From Flavobacterium phycosphaerae (lineage in GTDB: Bacteria > Bacteroidota > Bacteroidia > Flavobacteriales > Flavobacteriaceae): a stretch of 64,000 nt of DNA. Below are positions 60,891 to 64,000 of this stretch, one piece after another. Numbering within the stretch: the stretch's first letter is position 1; each line of letters begins with the position of its first letter. Location: assembly GCF_010119235.1 (NCBI RefSeq), contig NZ_JAAATZ010000001.1:2014501-2078500 (forward strand). The letters run 5' to 3'. Below the pieces are notes generated by a model that had not been told where the DNA came from, made no database searches, and saw nothing but the letters and a program-made list of their open reading frames with translations. The translations under genes and the position numbers were made by a program.

Positions 60891-61337
60891 TTATTCGTTT
60901 AAATCTTTCGGATCTATACTGGTTCCAACTTCTGCGCAAAAATGTTCTAACGTTTTCAAATCCATTAATTTAGAATTATAGCCTCTGATGAGAAAATAAT
61001 ACGCCGCATTGACTAAATTCTTTCGGGTTTCTTTTAGTAAACTACTTTCAACTCTGATGGGTAAAGACGGTATGCCATTTGAAAACTCACATTTGCCTCC
61101 GCAAGTTGGGCAATAGTCGTGTATAGCTTCTCCGTGGTTTTCTATCCACACTACTTGTTCGTCACGCATGGCGTAAAACCGTTTGTTGTATTCATCAAGG
61201 ACAACCAAAGCTTCTTTCACTTCCTTTATCCAAAAACTAATGTTGGCCGTGTGACCGGCAAGTTGATGAGCAAAACAATCTTTAAATTTTCTTAGTTGTT
61301 CTGAAATCAAATTTGCCTTTTCAATGGAGTATATCAT
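60891..61337 (-). CDS. Hypothetical protein with CxxC motif (cassette gene)
   Basis: 148 residues, soluble and helical, with a central CPTCGGKCEFS motif (near residue 77) that may bind zinc. It resembles small proteins of unknown function found in mobile gene cassettes; no family recognised. It is the only gene between sites B and A, whose inner ends are inverted repeats of each other (TGTCATATAAC / TTTAGATGACA). Confidence 0.62.
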   Translation of the reverse strand: MIYSIEKANLISEQLRKFKDCFAHQLAGHTANISFWIKEVKEALVVLDEYNKRFYAMRDEQVVWIENHGEAIHDYCPTCGGKCEFSNGIPSLPIRVESSLLKETRKNLVNAAYYFLIRGYNSKLMDLKTLEHFCAEVGTSIDPKDLNE

Positions 61338-61355
61338 GTTGTCATGGTTTTAAAA

Positions 61356-61493
61356 TGTCATATAACGTGCCGCGGCTTAAGCAGTGGCGGGGAGGTTAGC
61401 GGTTAATGGTAAAGATATTAATTCTGTTTTGATTTTCAGTTTAAGGAAAATCGATTGCTGCTATTGCACAAAACGGTTGTTAGCTGTAGTATC
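61356..61493. repeat. Cassette-type intergenic site A
   Basis: 138 bp. Left end TGTCATATAAC, followed by GTGCCGCGGCTTAAGCAG and TGGCGGGG; right end GCTATTGCACAAAACG, GTTAGCTGTAGTATC (61479-61493). The right end matches, inverted, GATATTGCAGCTAAC at 62027-62041 in 13 of 15 positions, across the SMI1/KNR4 gene. Related to sites B and C. Confidence 0.65.
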
Positions 61494-62019
61494 ATTGCCA
61501 ATCAAAAATGTCTTTGGCTATTGCTTTGGCTAAATTTTCTTCCCAATCTAGTATGTCATCAAAATAGATTGATAAAACTTTCTCCTTTTCTGTGAAATCC
61601 AAAAACCGATGACCAAAATACGGGAAGATTCTCGAGTTTGCCTGAATTTCTTTTGGATTGTGTGAAAAGGCTATTTCAATTTGTTTTTGAATAATGGGAA
61701 TGTCTTCCGGATAAGAATAAAACGTTGGATAATATGAAGGCTTTTCTTCTCCGCCATTCAAGTTTATTCCCGGTTTATCCAAACCGTTCATTGTTCTGTA
61801 AAAATTTTTCAAACTTTGAGGAAATTCAATGTTTACCAATTTTTGAAAATCGTCTAATTCCTTTTCGGATAATCCGTTTCGCCATATTGAATCTTTTTGG
61901 ACTTGATATCCCCAGCATAAATCCAATTCTTTATTTCGCCAATGTTCCTCACTTTTTCGTTTGATTAACTCAAAGCTCTCCATTGAGTTTTCTAATTTAT
62001 CGTATTCATTTGCAGTCAT
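61492..62019 (-). CDS. SMI1/KNR4-like protein (cassette gene)
   Basis: 175 residues. The region ~45-165 matches the SMI1/KNR4 fold: LSEKELDDFQKLVNIEFPQS, LKNFYRTMNGLDKPG, then FPYFGHRFLDFTEKEKVLSI and NLAKAIAKDIF. Many SMI1/KNR4 proteins are immunity proteins against bacterial toxins, but no toxin gene is adjacent, so it may be an orphan. It is flanked by inverted boundary repeats at 61479 and 62027, and its stop codon overlaps one of them. Confidence 0.8.
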   Translation of the reverse strand: MTANEYDKLENSMESFELIKRKSEEHWRNKELDLCWGYQVQKDSIWRNGLSEKELDDFQKLVNIEFPQSLKNFYRTMNGLDKPGINLNGGEEKPSYYPTFYSYPEDIPIIQKQIEIAFSHNPKEIQANSRIFPYFGHRFLDFTEKEKVLSIYFDDILDWEENLAKAIAKDIFDWQ

Positions 62020-62035
62020 GTGTTTCGATATTGCA

Positions 62036-62144
62036 GCTAACTTATTTACATGCTCAGTAAAAAAAGAAATGACTTTCCTTTTACCTCGCTTACTGCTCTA
62101 AATATACTAATAAAAACAAAACCCTCTCAGTAGTGAAAGGGTTT
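62036..62144. repeat. purA downstream region, source copy of the duplicate (copy E)
   Basis: Contains the purA terminator and the GCTAAC boundary. Partner of the copy at 59497-59603 and most likely the original, since it adjoins purA. Confidence 0.8.
62119..62144 (-). terminator. Terminator of purA
   Basis: Stem AAACCCT-c-TCA / TGA-a-AGGGTTT with a GTAG loop and one internal mismatch. On the minus strand a T-rich run (TTTTGTTTTTATT) follows. It lies just beyond the purA stop. Confidence 0.8.
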
Positions 62145-62150
62145 GTTGTT

Positions 62151-63422
62151 TTATTTGGTAATGGTTTGCTTTCTATCCGGCCCTACTGAGACGATGCTGA
62201 TAGGCACTTCCACTTCGCGTTCTATGAATTCGATATAGTCTTTGAGTGCGTCTGGTAGGCTTTCGTAAGAGGTCATACCGGTTAAATCGGCTTGCCATCC
62301 TCTAAATTCGGTATAAATAGGAGTTACGTTTTCTTCTTCAATGTTATAGGGCAAATGGTGAATTACTTCGCCTTTGTAGTTGTAAGCGGTACATACTTTT
62401 AAGGTGTCAAAGCCCGAGAGCACATCGCCTTTCATCATCATCAGTTGGGTAACACCGTTAATTTGGATGGCATATTTTAAGGCTACTAAATCCAACCAGC
62501 CACAACGGCGTTTTCTTCCGGTAACCGAGCCAAATTCGTTCCCCACTTTGGCCATCATATCGCCGGCTTCACCAAAATCTTCGGTAGGGAAGGGGCCACT
62601 GCCCACACGAGTGGTATAGGCTTTGAAAATACCGTATACTTCTTTGATTTTATTAGGGGCAATCCCCAGTCCGGTACAAGCTCCTGCCGCTGTAGTGTTA
62701 GACGAAGTTACAAAGGGATAAGTTCCGAAATCTACATCTAACAAAGACCCTTGAGCGCCTTCGCATAGGATGGATTTGCCTTTCTTTTGGGCTTGTGCCA
62801 AGTATTCTTCGCTGTCAATGAAACTTAGTTTTTTTAAATCTTCTATAGCTTCAAAGAACTCTTTTTCCAGTTCGGGTAAATTGTATTGTATGTTCACATC
62901 ATAGAACGCAATCATGGCTTCGTGCTTGTCGGCCAAAGCTCGGTAGCGTTCTTTAAAATCAGCCAATTCGATATCGCCTACTCGAAGACCGTTACGCCCG
63001 GTTTTGTCCATATACGTTGGGCCAATTCCTTTTAGGGTAGAACCAATTTTGGCTTTGCCTTTAGCGGCTTCTGAAGCGGCATCCAGCAGGCGGTGGGTAG
63101 GTAAAATCAAATGGGCTTTGCGCGAAATAATCAGTTTCGATTGTAAGTCGAGGTTGAATTTGGCCAAGCCGTCAATTTCGCTTTTGAAAACCACGGGGTC
63201 AATCACGACGCCGTTTCCAATGATGTTAATGTTGTTTTGGTGAAAAATTCCTGAGGGAATGGTTCTTAGGACGTGTTTTATTCCGTCAAATTCTAAAGTG
63301 TGTCCGGCATTTGGGCCGCCTTGAAAACGAGCAATAATGTCGTATTTTGAGGTTAGAACGTCAACAATTTTTCCTTTGCCTTCGTCGCCCCATTGTAATC
63401 CTAGTAGTAAGTCTACGGTCAT
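62151..63422 (-). CDS. purA: Adenylosuccinate synthetase
   Basis: 423 residues from the ATG at 63422 (MTVDLLLGLQWGDEGKGK); a start 19 codons upstream adds a non-family extension. Conserved: GLQWGDEGKGKIVD (P-loop-like), RFQGGPNAGHTLEF, CEGAQGSLLDVDFGTYPFVT, GSVTGRKRRCGWLDLVAL. It makes adenylosuccinate from IMP, aspartate and GTP in purine synthesis. It follows the Fur-family gene on the same strand and ends at a terminator; the duplicated segment and cassette island begin directly beyond it. Confidence 0.96.
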   Translation of the reverse strand: MTVDLLLGLQWGDEGKGKIVDVLTSKYDIIARFQGGPNAGHTLEFDGIKHVLRTIPSGIFHQNNINIIGNGVVIDPVVFKSEIDGLAKFNLDLQSKLIISRKAHLILPTHRLLDAASEAAKGKAKIGSTLKGIGPTYMDKTGRNGLRVGDIELADFKERYRALADKHEAMIAFYDVNIQYNLPELEKEFFEAIEDLKKLSFIDSEEYLAQAQKKGKSILCEGAQGSLLDVDFGTYPFVTSSNTTAAGACTGLGIAPNKIKEVYGIFKAYTTRVGSGPFPTEDFGEAGDMMAKVGNEFGSVTGRKRRCGWLDLVALKYAIQINGVTQLMMMKGDVLSGFDTLKVCTAYNYKGEVIHHLPYNIEEENVTPIYTEFRGWQADLTGMTSYESLPDALKDYIEFIEREVEVPISIVSVGPDRKQTITK

Positions 63423-63496
63423 TGTGTTGTGTGTTGTTGTTTGTAGTTGTTGTTTATTTAAAACGTAGACACGTAGCATTGCTACTTGTCTACAGG

Positions 63497-63952
63497 TTAT
63501 AATTCTTTTTTATTGGCATAAAAATATAAGGAGTGGTTGTGTATTTCAATTCCAAATATTTCTTCGATAGTTTGTTTGATGGTTTGGATGCGTGGGTCGC
63601 AAAACTCAATCACTTCGCCGGTATCGGTCATGATGATGTGGTCGTGTTGTTTGTCGAAATATGATTTTTCGTAATGCGCCTGATTTTGGCCAAACTGATG
63701 TTTGCGAACCAAACCGCAATCTAACAGTAATTCAATGGTGTTGTATAAGGTGGCACGCGACACGCGGTAGTTTTTGTTTTTCATTTTGATATACAAATTC
63801 TCAATATCAAAATGCTCTTCGCTATCGTAAATTTCCTGAAGAATAGCATAGCGTTCCGGCGTTTTTCGATGGCCTTTGTTCTCCAGATAAAGCGTAAAAA
63901 CGTTTTTTACGGTTTCCTGATTTTTAATATTATCGGAGGCTATTAGTGTCAT
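63497..63952 (-). CDS. Fur-family transcriptional regulator lacking the structural CxxC
   Basis: 151 residues. Winged-helix N-domain ([41 protein letters not shown]), then the dimerisation domain with the metal-binding [17 protein letters not shown]. In most Fur/PerR proteins this stretch is HxHxxCxxCG; here Met-Thr-Asp-Thr replaces the first CxxC, so structural zinc is probably not bound there. It may sense iron, peroxide or zinc. The intergenic segment before purA is 74 bp, so the two could be co-transcribed. Confidence 0.88.
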   Translation of the reverse strand: MTLIASDNIKNQETVKNVFTLYLENKGHRKTPERYAILQEIYDSEEHFDIENLYIKMKNKNYRVSRATLYNTIELLLDCGLVRKHQFGQNQAHYEKSYFDKQHDHIIMTDTGEVIEFCDPRIQTIKQTIEEIFGIEIHNHSLYFYANKKEL

Positions 63953-64000
63953 GGGACAAAGGTAATTTTTTTGTACATGGTTTCAAAGTTTCGTGATTTA

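Overview
The window is AT-rich chromosomal DNA from a member of the Flavobacteriaceae, most likely Flavobacterium or a close relative. The evidence is internal: two proteins with type IX secretion (T9SS) type B C-terminal domains, the gliding lipoprotein GldI, 2TM-domain proteins, a DUF5606 protein, and several promoters of the Bacteroidota type (TAnnTTTG at -7, in the best case with TTG 20 bases upstream). No tRNA, rRNA, CRISPR array or intact insertion sequence was seen.

Layout. 0.1-7.5 kb: two large T9SS type B surface proteins. 7.5-15.8 kb: an ABC-2 transporter pair, a BamA/TamA-like outer membrane protein, a nucleoid-associated protein, a pRiA4b ORF-3-like protein, an HPP membrane protein and a CLC chloride channel broken by a one-base frameshift. 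16-21.9 kb: a TonB-dependent receptor followed by a LytS/LytTR two-component operon with three 2TM domains. The receptor promoter and the operon promoter carry the same pair of LytTR-type 9-mers in the same position, which suggests that the regulator controls its own operon and the receptor. 21.9-28.7 kb: small phosphatase, CDP-alcohol transferase, heme A synthase, CCA-adding enzyme family, YrdC/Sua5 family, acyltransferase and glycosyltransferase. 28.8-36.8 kb: a lipopolysaccharide or surface-glycan block (frameshifted methyltransferase, YejM-like sulfatase, InaA/Kdo-kinase-like protein, three glycosyltransferases, LTA-synthase-like protein). 36.9-57.8 kb: housekeeping and metabolic genes (dapD, ruvX, def, mazG, permease, two cyclophilin-FKBP fusions with gldI, NrnA-like, crcB, rluF, a cyanophycin-degrading pair, thrS-infC-rpmI-rplT, alpha-amylase). 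infC appears to start at an AUA codon, so its first 56 codons are missed if only ATG/GTG/TTG starts are allowed.

57.9-62.1 kb is an accessory island of small genes of unknown function. Its genes lie between related intergenic sites, and each single-gene segment is bounded by inverted repeats (GTTAGC...GCTAAC type), the geometry expected of integron-like gene cassettes without an integrase. A stretch of about 107 bp containing the purA terminator is present twice around it. purA and a Fur-family regulator close the window.

The most unusual structure is a pair of non-coding arrays (22427-22615 and 58660-58869). Each is built of units spaced at exactly 21 bp, with a conserved head of about 10-11 nt and a mostly variable tail. 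The two arrays are 36 kb apart but share a degenerate core (GAAGC flanked by C-S and Y-T-C). One lies just upstream of an uncharacterised all-helical protein gene. They are not CRISPR and are not explained by any annotated gene.
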